Shown here: piece after piece, positions 6,415 to 12,745 of the stretch | Position numbering within the stretch: the first letter of the stretch is position 1 | Layout: every line of letters begins with the position of its first letter | Origin: CAZFAP01 sp964516325 | GTDB taxonomy: Bacteria > Auribacterota > JABMQX01 | DNA: 12,870 nt | Direction: 5' to 3' | Assembly (NCBI GenBank): GCA_964516325.1 | Contig: CAZFAP010000142.1 | Location: 1-12,870, forward strand | The notes under the pieces: generated by a model | The model's database searches: none | What the model was told of the DNA's origin: nothing | What the model saw: only the letters and a program-made list of their open reading frames with translations | Program-made: the position numbers and the translations under genes

Positions 6415-6906
6415 TTACGTTTGATTTGCCGGTTGCTGCGAATCTACTTTGCGCACGACTAATTGATTGTCCCGGAGTTCGCTGACTCTGATCCGCGCGC
6501 TTTTCTCGATATATTCTCCTTCACTTACGACGTTGACTCTTTTCCCGTCAATCTCAGCCACGCCAGCAGGGCGGAGATAGGACAGCGCAATCCCCTCTTT
6601 CCCGACCATTTCCTGATCCTGGGCGACCGAGACGTCGTAGCCTTTCTGGGTACTCCTCAGGAAGAGCGTCTTCCCCACAGCCGTTTTCGGCACGACCTTG
6701 ATGGCAAGGATGAAAAGAATTCCCCCCGCCGCCACAAATCCAAACAGGAACAAAACGAACTGACCTATCTCCAGAACACGGTACGCCCGAACCACGGAAA
6801 TCGCTATAAGCAACAGCCCCAGAAGCCCCAATACCCCACCCGGAAGGAACACCTCCACAAGAATGCAGACCAGCCCAAGAATCACAAGAGTTAGAATGAA
6901 GCCCAA
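6415..6906 (-). CDS. Short NfeD-family membrane protein
   Basis: This 163-residue protein has the short NfeD layout. Residues 1-37 are hydrophobic with the conserved EVFLPGG-hairpin turn (18-24), 49-72 form another hydrophobic helix, and 98-153 make a small beta-barrel (OB-like) domain with GKEGIALSYLRPAGVAEIDGK (102-122; the Leu-Arg-Pro-Ala-Gly step is typical). It lacks the ClpP-like protease domain of the upstream gene. The start is a TTG at 6906 preceded by AGGAAGG (6916-6922) with a 9-nt gap; no ATG gives a full first helix. The gene sits between the long NfeD and FloA with gaps of 56 and 30 bp, almost certainly one transcript. NfeD proteins of this type are thought to partner flotillin-like proteins in membranes; its exact role is unknown. 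Confidence 0.9.
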   Translation of the reverse strand: MGFILTLVILGLVCILVEVFLPGGVLGLLGLLLIAISVVRAYRVLEIGQFVLFLFGFVAAGGILFILAIKVVPKTAVGKTLFLRSTQKGYDVSVAQDQEMVGKEGIALSYLRPAGVAEIDGKRVNVVSEGEYIEKSARIRVSELRDNQLVVRKVDSQQPANQT

Positions 6907-6962
6907 CGTGCGCTGCCTTCCTACGCTCCCCGGACACTGCCCTTCGTCCAGGGGAACTTTTC

Positions 6963-8543
6963 TTAATCTTCCTTGACTTTCTGAACAACGATTCTGCTCC
7001 CCTTCACCTCGATGATCTCGATTCTTGAACTTTTCTCAATCATATCACCTTCGGTGACCACGTCAAAGAGCTTGCCGTCGAAGACGGCTTTCCCGGCAGG
7101 CCGGAGCATCGTCTTTGCCTCACCCACTTTTCCGACGAGCGCGTTCATTTGTGCCGCAAATCTGTCACCGGCTGTGTAGCCTTCCTGCGCCTTTTGCGCC
7201 GTCCCCAGGACGAGCCTCCCAAAGACGGGCACACGCGGAGAGAGCAGCTTAAACAGGACGTAAACCGCCGCCGCAGCCAGTATGAAGGAAGAACTCATCC
7301 ATTTGATGACCCGCAGCGTCTCGTCTCTCGTGGGTGGCAGATAGGGCGCCGGGCTCTTGAGCAACATCATGAAGACGCTGCCGACAATCATGAGTATCCC
7401 GAGAATCCCCGCCACTCCGAACCCGGGAATCACGAAAATCTCCAGAAGGAGCAGCGCCACTCCCAGCACGAACAGGATCAGGTCGGTCCACTGCGCTGCG
7501 CCTGCAGCGAAATTCGCAAAAAAGAGGAGCAGAATGCAGGTTATTCCGAGTATCCCGGGGAAGCTGAATCCCGGAACCTTCAACTCCGTAGCGATTCCGA
7601 TGATGCCCCCGATGAGGAGCAGGCTACTCACCAAAGGATTGGAAAGGAATTTCGCCGCAAGCTCCGACCACGACCAGCTCATAGTCTTGACTCTGGGACG
7701 GCGGAGGTTCAGGGCCTGGATTTCCTTGAGCTGGAAGATTTCCTCGAGGGCGGCGGCTTTCCCAATCGCCACGTTGAGCAGAAATGCCTTGTCGGTGTCA
7801 AGAGTGAGGACTTTCCCTTTCTCGACAATTTTCGCGTCCTCTGTCAGAAACCTCTTCAGAGCCTCTCTTTTCCCTTCGGGGAACTCGCCGGACGAATCCA
7901 GAAGCCACTTGAACTCCTCTTTTTCCTCTGGGCTTGCCTTGTCCCATCCATCGAGGATTCCGAGGAGCTTCTCACGCCGGGCAGAGGGAATCTTCTCGGA
8001 GAACTTTATCTCCTTGTCCTGGTCAACCATTGCCTCCGCTATATCGGCGTCGTGTCCCTTGGCGGACGCCACCGACCGGATTTGCTCCCTGGTGTAGCTA
8101 ACGAACTTCTCAGGGAGGACTATGGGCGCCTCGGTGGGGATCGGCGATACGGCGATGGGAACGCACGCTCCAAAGGTGGCGCCCGGCGCCATGACAATAT
8201 ACTTGCACGCGTAGGCGATCATCGCCCCTGCGGAGGCGCCGTTTTTATTGATCCAGGCCACTGTCGGGACACGGCTGGAAAGAAGACTGTCGCTCATTTC
8301 CCACGCCCCGACCAGAGGCCCGCCGGGCGTATTTATTTCCACAATGACGAGCCTCGCGCCTTCCTTCTCCGCGAGCGAGAGAGTTCTCCCAACATAGGTG
8401 GCGGCGACTTTGTCTATCGCGCTGAAGACCCTCAGGTGATAGACAAGGCTGGAGGCAGGCTCTTCCGGCTCGGCGGACGGACACTCCGCGGGCGGAATGA
8501 GAAGGGCGGAGAACAGACAGGCGACAAGGACGGTTTTTATCAT
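6963..8543 (-). CDS. Long NfeD: ClpP-like membrane serine protease with C-terminal OB domain
   Basis: This 526-residue protein is an NfeD1b-type protease (the class of archaeal PH1510/STOPP). Residues 1-19 are a signal peptide or first helix. About 33-265 is the ClpP-class protease domain, with VEINTPGG (68-75) and the nucleophile S104 in NGASAG. K146 (PEKFVSY) lies 42 residues on, matching the Ser-Lys dyad spacing known in PH1510. The domain ends with GKVLTLDTDKA (243-253). Residues 303-395 contain four or five membrane segments, another follows near 416-433, and 465-523 form the OB-like NfeD domain (LRPAGKAVFDGK). Between MVDQDKEI and EKGKVLTL there is an unusual charged insertion of about 55 residues (183-240). 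The ATG follows AGAGG (8549-8553). It is the first protein gene after tRNA-Ala on the same strand. Confidence 0.93.
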   Translation of the reverse strand: MIKTVLVACLFSALLIPPAECPSAEPEEPASSLVYHLRVFSAIDKVAATYVGRTLSLAEKEGARLVIVEINTPGGPLVGAWEMSDSLLSSRVPTVAWINKNGASAGAMIAYACKYIVMAPGATFGACVPIAVSPIPTEAPIVLPEKFVSYTREQIRSVASAKGHDADIAEAMVDQDKEIKFSEKIPSARREKLLGILDGWDKASPEEKEEFKWLLDSSGEFPEGKREALKRFLTEDAKIVEKGKVLTLDTDKAFLLNVAIGKAAALEEIFQLKEIQALNLRRPRVKTMSWSWSELAAKFLSNPLVSSLLLIGGIIGIATELKVPGFSFPGILGITCILLLFFANFAAGAAQWTDLILFVLGVALLLLEIFVIPGFGVAGILGILMIVGSVFMMLLKSPAPYLPPTRDETLRVIKWMSSSFILAAAAVYVLFKLLSPRVPVFGRLVLGTAQKAQEGYTAGDRFAAQMNALVGKVGEAKTMLRPAGKAVFDGKLFDVVTEGDMIEKSSRIEIIEVKGSRIVVQKVKED

Positions 8544-8603
8544 GTTGGCCTCTTCGGACGAGTTTTCTGGAGGCGCAGCGATCTCCTGTCACAAGGACGA
8601 TAA

Positions 8604-8676
8604 TGGAGGATACCGGGGTCGAACCGGTGACCTTTTGGCTGCCAGCCAAATGCTCTGCCAATTGAGCTAATCCCCC
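8604..8676 (-). tRNA. tRNA-Ala(GGC)
   Basis: The minus strand folds into a 73-nt tRNA. The acceptor stem is GGGGGAT/ATCCTCC with discriminator A (8604). The third pair is G3-U70, the main identity mark for alanine. The anticodon stem TTTGG/CCAAA encloses CTGGCAG, giving anticodon GGC, which reads GCC. The T loop is TTCGACC. CCA is not encoded. It has its own strong promoter and lies 60 bp upstream of the long NfeD gene in the same direction. Confidence 0.95.
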
Positions 8677-8688
8677 ATATTTGCTTCA

Positions 8689-8717
8689 AATATAGGCCGG
8701 ATGTCGCGAAAAGTCAA
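8689..8717 (-). promoter_or_regulatory. Strong promoter for tRNA-Ala, possibly also the NfeD/FloA genes
   Basis: On the minus strand TTGACT (8717-8712) and TATATT (8694-8689) are separated by 17 bp. Transcription would start near 8682, about 6 nt before the tRNA 5' end. I see no second promoter of this quality between the tRNA and the NfeD ATG at 8543, so read-through may supply part of the downstream message. Confidence 0.75.
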
Positions 8718-8782
8718 TACCCAAGTGGCTGGCGGGGGAGGGACTCACCGCAGTCGCTCATGAACTTTGTTCACCCGGAGAC

Positions 8783-8800
8783 CCCGCCCGAAGGCGGGGC
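8783..8800. repeat. CCCCGCC hairpin, second copy
   Basis: CCCCGCC-CGAA-GGCGGGG, a 7-bp GC stem capped by a tetranucleotide loop. It shares its stem with 5213-5229 but not its loop, which suggests a recurring element rather than chance. No T-run follows. Confidence 0.5.
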
Positions 8801-8845
8801 TGCATGTCGCTCATTTTCGTGGCACAAGCTGGATTTCGTCTTCTC

Positions 8846-8908
8846 TCGCCAAGGCGCTAAGACGCGAAGCGTTTCGCCGCGGAGAGCGCAGAGGGCGCAG
8901 AAAAGAAG
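8846..8908 (+). repeat. AAGGCGC-family dispersed repeat
   Basis: Contains TCTCGCCAAGGCGCTAAGACG and then CGCGGAGAGCGCAGAGGG. An inverted related copy occupies 9042-9075 (minus strand TCTCGCAAAGGCGCCAGGCA), with the trailing CGCAGAG part again near 9113-9132. Repeats of this wording are familiar from spacers of many uncultured bacteria, as general recollection. Confidence 0.5.
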
Positions 8909-8910
8909 AA

Positions 8911-9036
8911 TTTTGACCGGATGACAGGATTCTCCTCTTGCGCCATATCCTGTTCATCCTGTAAATCCTGTCCAAAGAAAATTCGCACAGGACGATCCTG
9001 TCCATCCTGTGTGGCGCCGAGGGCGCCATTATCCTG
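8911..9036. repeat. Cluster of ACAGGAT-family repeats in both orientations
   Basis: A plus-strand copy (TTTTGACCGGATGACAGGAT, 8911-8930) is followed by minus-oriented units: TATCCTGTTCATCCTG (8946-8961) continuing as TAAATCCTGTCC to 8973, then GATCCTGTCCATCCTGT (8994-9010) and ATTATCCTGTC near 9028. A small palindrome GGCGCC-GAG-GGCGCC (9013-9027) separates the last units. Confidence 0.6.
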
Positions 9037-9255
9037 TCTGCCTCCTTTGCGTGCCTGGCGCCTTTGCGAGAAATCTCCCGGGTTTTGCTTGTGGCTCCGT
9101 GGCGCCGATTTTCGCGGCAGAGACCGCAGAGGATAGATGCTTGATACCGGCTTTGGCAGGATGGGGAAGCACCACGCGGGCGCCGTGTTTCGCCGTTTTT
9201 CCTCGATTCTCAGGTTCCGTCGCTTTGTCGGAGTGTTTGTGCGTCAAGACAAAAG

Positions 9256-9284
9256 GGGTCAGCTCTCGCAAGGAGAGCTGACCC
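9256..9284 (-). terminator. Perfect 12-bp palindrome, terminator or REP-like element
   Basis: GGGTCAGCTCTC (9256-9267) and GAGAGCTGACCC (9273-9284) pair perfectly around a 5-nt loop. Read on the minus strand the hairpin is followed by CTTTTGTCTT. It lies about 110 bp after the stop of the minus-strand secreted protein gene, so it could end that transcript. The long perfect stem also resembles repetitive extragenic palindromes, so the terminator role is a possibility rather than a conclusion. Confidence 0.5.
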
Positions 9285-9392
9285 AGCACGAATCGAAGCG
9301 TTGTGTCAGGGGATTCTCCCGAGCCAAACTGCCCCGCTTCGAGACGTGGGCTTTTTTCTCAAGGCTCACTTGGACGATGCCGGAGTCTCAGA

Positions 9393-9866
9393 CTACGGCT
9401 TTTGTTCTTCGACGGGCCTGACTCTCGGTCGCGGCTGTGGTCTGTCGCCGCGAGTGGATTGCATCAATCTCTCGGAGAATTGCCCGCGCAGCTCTCGCAG
9501 CTTTTCCTCGATTGCCCTTCTCTCCTTCACGGCTTTCGCAAGGTCGGGATTCTCCGCGACGATAGCTTTTTCGAGCACTTCGTTGGCGTGCTTCTGAGCT
9601 TCGCTCAATGCTCCCTGCAACTCACGCACCTTCTCGAAAGCCTTTCTGACCTCATCGCTCTTCCTGGCTTTCGCGCTCGCCTCGCGGAGCTGTTGATTGA
9701 GTTCTCTGAGGCGCTCCATCATCTTTCTGGCTTCCTCCATCTGTGGACCCGGCGCCCTGAGGTCTTTTTTCACAGGCGCCGCGCCGGGGTCCGGCTGACA
9801 GAAAGCCGTCTGACATAGGAGAACCGCAAACGCTGCGGTAATGCAAACGACGACCAGTTTCCTCAT
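9393..9866 (-). CDS. Small secreted coiled-coil protein, unknown
   Basis: I do not recognise this 157-residue protein. Residues 1-23 are a clear signal peptide (MRKLVVVCITAAFAVLL core). No proper lipobox precedes C18 or C23, so it is likely exported to the periplasm rather than lipidated. Residues 43-135 are almost wholly charged helix with heptad-like Leu spacing (MMERLRELNQQLREASAKAR), predicting a coiled coil. The last 20 residues are Pro/Arg-rich. Translation starts at an ATG 5 nt after a near-perfect AGGAGGT (9872-9878), one of the strongest ribosome sites in the window, which decides the strand against the overlapping plus-strand frame. It stands alone, divergent from the 10324 gene. 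A structural or chaperone-like envelope role is possible but unsupported. Confidence 0.75.
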   Translation of the reverse strand: MRKLVVVCITAAFAVLLCQTAFCQPDPGAAPVKKDLRAPGPQMEEARKMMERLRELNQQLREASAKARKSDEVRKAFEKVRELQGALSEAQKHANEVLEKAIVAENPDLAKAVKERRAIEEKLRELRGQFSERLMQSTRGDRPQPRPRVRPVEEQKP

Positions 9867-10323
9867 ATCGCACCTCCTTTTGATGATTATCGGCTGCCCC
9901 CGTGAACTGCCGCCGCCATAGCCTGCGCGGCCCCCGCCGAACCGACAGCCCCTGACCCAAAACCTCTCGCACTCACAGGCGGGGGCGTCACCGGGCAGTC
10001 TCGCGTTGCGGACGAAATCTCACCCTGTCAATTTCCGGTGCCTTTAACGGCGAGACAAGAGGGAACGTTTAGCCCGCATCAGCGAGCCTGGGGCTTTCGC
10101 CTGTCGCGTGGAGCGGCGGATGTGTCCCGGCGTGTCGGTTTGTATGAATGCTCTGGCGGCGACTGTGGCGCCGACTGGAAGCCGCCGGGAGGCGTCGCTC
10201 CTCAAGGAAAGCATCGTTTGACGCCACCGAAATGGAGCCACACCCCAGCGCAGGGTAGTGTTGACGGGGTCGCCCCCAGATAGTAGTGTTCTTGGCGCAA
10301 ACAACGGAATGGAGGATGTGCAG
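9867..10323. other. Divergent intergenic region of about 457 bp
   Basis: No gene is supported here. Features seen are a near-perfect ribosome site next to the minus gene, a 9-bp inverted repeat GCCCCCGCC/GGCGGGGGC (9930-9938 and 9978-9986) in that gene's probable leader, and an imperfect 12-bp tandem GGCGGCGACTGT/GGCGCCGACTGG (10155-10178). A weak promoter candidate for the plus gene lies at 10261-10289. I see no strong promoter for the minus gene. Confidence 0.45.
10261..10289 (+). promoter_or_regulatory. Weak promoter candidate upstream of the LOG-like gene
   Basis: TTGACG (10261-10266) and TAGTGT (10284-10289) are separated by 17 bp. The -35 is good but the -10 matches at only three positions. 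It lies 35 bp before the ATG at 10324, and within the longer alternative reading frame that starts with GTG at 10258. Confidence 0.3.
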
Positions 10324-10800
10324 ATGATCATCGGCGTCATAGGAGCCGCAGAGGCGGATTCCGAGCTTCGCCGCAAGGCGTTTGAGGTGGGCGAACGAAT
10401 TGCGAAGACTGGCGCGATACTCGTTTGCGGAGGACTGGGCGGGGTGATGGAGGCGGCGTGTCAGGGCGCGAGAGCCGCCGGCGGCATCACCGTCGGAATC
10501 CTTCCGGGAAGGGAGACGAGCGATGCGAATCCGCACGTGACGATTCCGGTTGCCACGGCGATGGGCATTGCTCGCAACGCGATCATCGTGCGGACAGCGG
10601 ATGTTCTGATCGCGGTGGGCGGATCGTATGGAACGCTTTCTGAGATTGCCATGGCGCTCAATCTCGGAAAGAAAGTGGTGCAATTGGGAAGCTGGAATCT
10701 TTCGGAAGCAGGCGAGGTTGATCCGACGCTATACGTCAGCGCTCGGACTCCGGCAGAGGCTGTCGAGAAGGCTGTCGCCATCGCAAGAGGTAAGCCCTGA
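10324..10800 (+). CDS. TIGR00725-type nucleotide-binding protein (LOG/DprA-like Rossmann fold)
   Basis: The 158-residue product matches the small TIGR00725 group within the SLOG/LOG-like superfamily in length and motifs. It opens with a Rossmann strand, MIIGVIGAAE. GGLGGVMEAACQGA (37-50) is the first glycine-rich loop, followed by GITVGILPG (54-62). GGSYGTLSEIA (99-109) corresponds to the PGGxGTxxE nucleotide-binding motif of LOG proteins, with E107 conserved and the Pro replaced. LOG proteins release cytokinin-type bases from nucleotides, but this small group has no proven substrate. I chose the ATG at 10324, 8 nt after GGAGG (10311-10315). A GTG-started form from 10258 would add 22 residues without similarity. 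It leads a plus-strand series of small-molecule and lipid enzymes. Confidence 0.85.
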   Translation: MIIGVIGAAEADSELRRKAFEVGERIAKTGAILVCGGLGGVMEAACQGARAAGGITVGILPGRETSDANPHVTIPVATAMGIARNAIIVRTADVLIAVGGSYGTLSEIAMALNLGKKVVQLGSWNLSEAGEVDPTLYVSARTPAEAVEKAVAIARGKP

Positions 10801-11007
10801 AGAGCTCGACGCTTCTCTATCCACGGGCGGTGGAACGGGTGTCGGGTGTGGGGTGTCGCCGGGTGCTTCGAGGGTTTCCCGGGTTGCTCGTGAAAACGGC
10901 GGAGATGGCTCGCACCTCTTGCCAAATTGAACCTTTTGGCTTATCCTAAGAAGAGACTTCGGGGGGGGATTTTGGCAAGGGGTGACAGCGCAACTGGCAT
11001 CGGAAAA

Positions 11008-11883
11008 ATGAACATAAAGCTCATCGCGAATGCAGCTTCCGGTAGGTACAATCAGGGGCGAGCGCTCGCCCTGGCGCAGGACTATCTCTCGCGGCACGGG
11101 AATGCCGTTGGGTTGGAGGTGGTGCAGAGACCAGGCGAGGGATGCAGCGCAACGAGGCGAGCAGTGGCGGAAGGGCAGGAAGTCATCGTTGCCTGTGGAG
11201 GCGACGGCACGCTTCGAGAGGTCGTCTGCGGGATGGTGGGCTCCGGGGCGACTCTTGGCATCATGCCCCTGGGAACGGGAAACGTGACTGCCACCGACCT
11301 GCGAATCCCCAGAAATCCGTTAGAGGCCTGCCGAATTATCCTCGAAGGCAATGTCCGCCGGATAGACATTGGACGGTGCGGTGAGAATCACTTTATCCTC
11401 GCGGCGGGGGTGGGATTTGACGCGGAAGTCATTGCCAAAACCAGCCTCGAACTCAAATCGAAGGTCAAGAATCTGGCGTACATCTACGCGGGGATAAGGC
11501 ACCTTCTCCAGTTGCGGCCGAAGGATTACGTCGTCGAGGCGGACAGTTTTTCGGGGAGGGTCAATGCCCTGGCAATCGCCATCTGCAACTCGTATCGTTA
11601 CGGCGGCTACAGGCTGAAGCGCGGCATCTCCATTGCCGACGGGCTATTCGACGTCTGCGTGATAAAGGGGAATCTACCGCTCGATCCATTCAAAATCTTT
11701 CTCTGGGTACTGGCTCGGCGAGGAATTCCGAGGCGCAATTTGCAGACCTTCAAGGCTCGGTACTTGAAGATAACTTGCGACGAGGAAGGGATTGTCCACA
11801 ACGACGGGGATGTCGTGGGGAAACTCCCGATGGATTTCGAGGTAATCGCAAGGGGACTGCCCGTCATCGTGCCGAGAGGGTAG
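11008..11883 (+). CDS. Diacylglycerol/sphingosine kinase-like lipid kinase (YegS/DagK family)
   Basis: The 291-residue enzyme belongs to the DAGK-catalytic family, which transfers phosphate from ATP to diacylglycerol or related lipids at the cytoplasmic membrane face. The N-terminal domain begins MNIKLIANAASG, as usual for the family, and contains the nucleotide motif CGGDGTLREV (63-72) and PLGTGN (87-92). The second domain holds AAGVGFDAEV (132-141), ADGLFDV (210-216) and HNDGD (264-268), the last standing where relatives have a DGE-type motif. Length is typical. The ATG at 11008 begins the conserved first strand. The frame is open upstream to 10927, through a run of eight G, but that extension has no family resemblance. 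The ribosome site is weak (GGAAA). The exact lipid substrate cannot be told from sequence. Confidence 0.9.
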   Translation: MNIKLIANAASGRYNQGRALALAQDYLSRHGNAVGLEVVQRPGEGCSATRRAVAEGQEVIVACGGDGTLREVVCGMVGSGATLGIMPLGTGNVTATDLRIPRNPLEACRIILEGNVRRIDIGRCGENHFILAAGVGFDAEVIAKTSLELKSKVKNLAYIYAGIRHLLQLRPKDYVVEADSFSGRVNALAIAICNSYRYGGYRLKRGISIADGLFDVCVIKGNLPLDPFKIFLWVLARRGIPRRNLQTFKARYLKITCDEEGIVHNDGDVVGKLPMDFEVIARGLPVIVPRG

Positions 11884-11916
11884 TCGCGGGGCCAGGGGCG
11901 CCGCGGGCAGACCATG

Positions 11917-11958
11917 TGCTCAGTAACCCGAACACCTGTCCCTGCCAAGGACTGAGCA
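11917..11958 (+). repeat. 8-bp inverted repeat after the lipid kinase gene
   Basis: TGCTCAGT (11917-11924) and ACTGAGCA (11951-11958) are exact reverse complements with a 26-nt loop, 33 bp after the kinase stop. No T-run follows, so it is not a classical terminator. Confidence 0.35.
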
Positions 11959-12052
11959 GAAAAGCGGCCGTATCTGTTTCGGTGTGAAGCGTCCTGCTTG
12001 TTCCTCATATACGAGATTGCACGGACTCGATGTGTTCGCGTCGAGGGTGAAT

Positions 12053-12691
12053 ATGTTCGAAGATAGAGAAGACGCTGGGGAGAAGCTCGCGAGGGCTTTG
12101 GAGAAGTACAAGGATGCGAATGCGCTCGTGCTGGCGATTCCGAGGGGCGGAGTAATCGTCGGGTATTACGTCGCCAAGCATCTGAGCGCGAGGCTCTCCA
12201 CAATTGTTTCGCGGAAATTGCCGTATCCGGACGACCCGGAAGCGGGGTTCGGGGCTGTTGCGGAGGATGGCAGCACGTTCATATTCGAGCATGCGGCGCT
12301 CTGGCTTCCGGGAGATACGGTAGAGAGAATCGTGTATCAGCAGAGGCGGGAGATTGAGAGAAGGATAGCAGTGCTGAGGAAGGGCGAGCCGCTGCCGGGA
12401 ATCGCGGACCAGACCGTCATCTTGGTTGACGATGGAATTGCGATGGGCTCGACGATGCGAGCCTCGATAATGCTCTGCAAGAACAAAAAAGCGGCGAGAA
12501 TTGTGGTAGCGGCGCCCGTCGCCGCGGAAGAAGTGGAAAGAGAAATGGGGGAGATGGTTGACGAAGTAGTGATTTTGGAGAAGCCGGAGTTCTTTCGGGC
12601 GGTGGCGCAGGTTTACAGACACTGGTACGATGTTCCGGATAGAGAAGTAATCGAGATAATGGAAAAATGGCGGAAGGAACGGGAAGAATAG
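12053..12691 (+). CDS. Phosphoribosyltransferase-family protein (COG1926-like)
   Basis: The 212-residue protein has the type I PRTase fold layout. IPRGGVIVG (29-37) is the pyrophosphate loop near the N-terminus, RKLPYPDDPEAGFGAVAEDG (54-73) is typical of COG1926 proteins, a helical region about 85-112 acts as hood or linker, and VILVDDGIAMGST (122-134) is the PRPP-binding motif with its acidic pair. The C-terminal 150-195 strand-helix ends with RHWYDVPDREV, also common in this group. Base substrate and pathway are unknown; some relatives are fused to hydrolases. The ATG at 12053 comes 6 nt after GAGG (12043-12046). The frame extends 23 codons upstream without similarity. It follows the lipid kinase by 169 bp and precedes the amidohydrolase fragment by 54 bp. 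Confidence 0.85.
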   Translation: MFEDREDAGEKLARALEKYKDANALVLAIPRGGVIVGYYVAKHLSARLSTIVSRKLPYPDDPEAGFGAVAEDGSTFIFEHAALWLPGDTVERIVYQQRREIERRIAVLRKGEPLPGIADQTVILVDDGIAMGSTMRASIMLCKNKKAARIVVAAPVAAEEVEREMGEMVDEVVILEKPEFFRAVAQVYRHWYDVPDREVIEIMEKWRKEREE

Positions 12692-12745
12692 CTTCAAGTC
12701 GAAAGGAATGGGTTTTTGTCGAAGGACTGTTGAGCGTCGTTGGAT

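Larger units (their letters stand above)
8718..9392. other. Non-coding spacer dense in dispersed repeats
   Basis: This stretch of about 675 bp has no gene I can support; its short open frames are translations of repeats. It holds a CCCCGCC hairpin (8783-8800), two opposed copies of an 'AAGGCGC' repeat family (8846-8908 and 9042-9132), several ACAGGAT-family copies (8911-9036) and a perfect 12-bp palindrome (9256-9284). Confidence 0.6.

Noticed and set aside
7149..8603. Long plus-strand open frame of 484 codons opposite the long NfeD gene
   Set aside because: It is the antisense of a clear NfeD protein; its translation is low-complexity and charged, with no family pattern.
9029..9289. Minus-strand frame of 86 codons in the repeat-rich spacer
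   Set aside because: It consists of translated palindrome and AAGGCGC-type repeats, with no independent coding signs.
9328..9362. Possible plus-strand terminator (GCCC...GGGC followed by TTTTTT)
   Set aside because: Only a 4-bp stem forms with a large irregular loop, and no plus-strand gene ends upstream of it.
9303..9818. Plus-strand frame of 171 codons opposite the secreted coiled-coil gene
   Set aside because: The minus strand has a signal peptide, coherent helices and a near-perfect Shine-Dalgarno; the plus frame has none.
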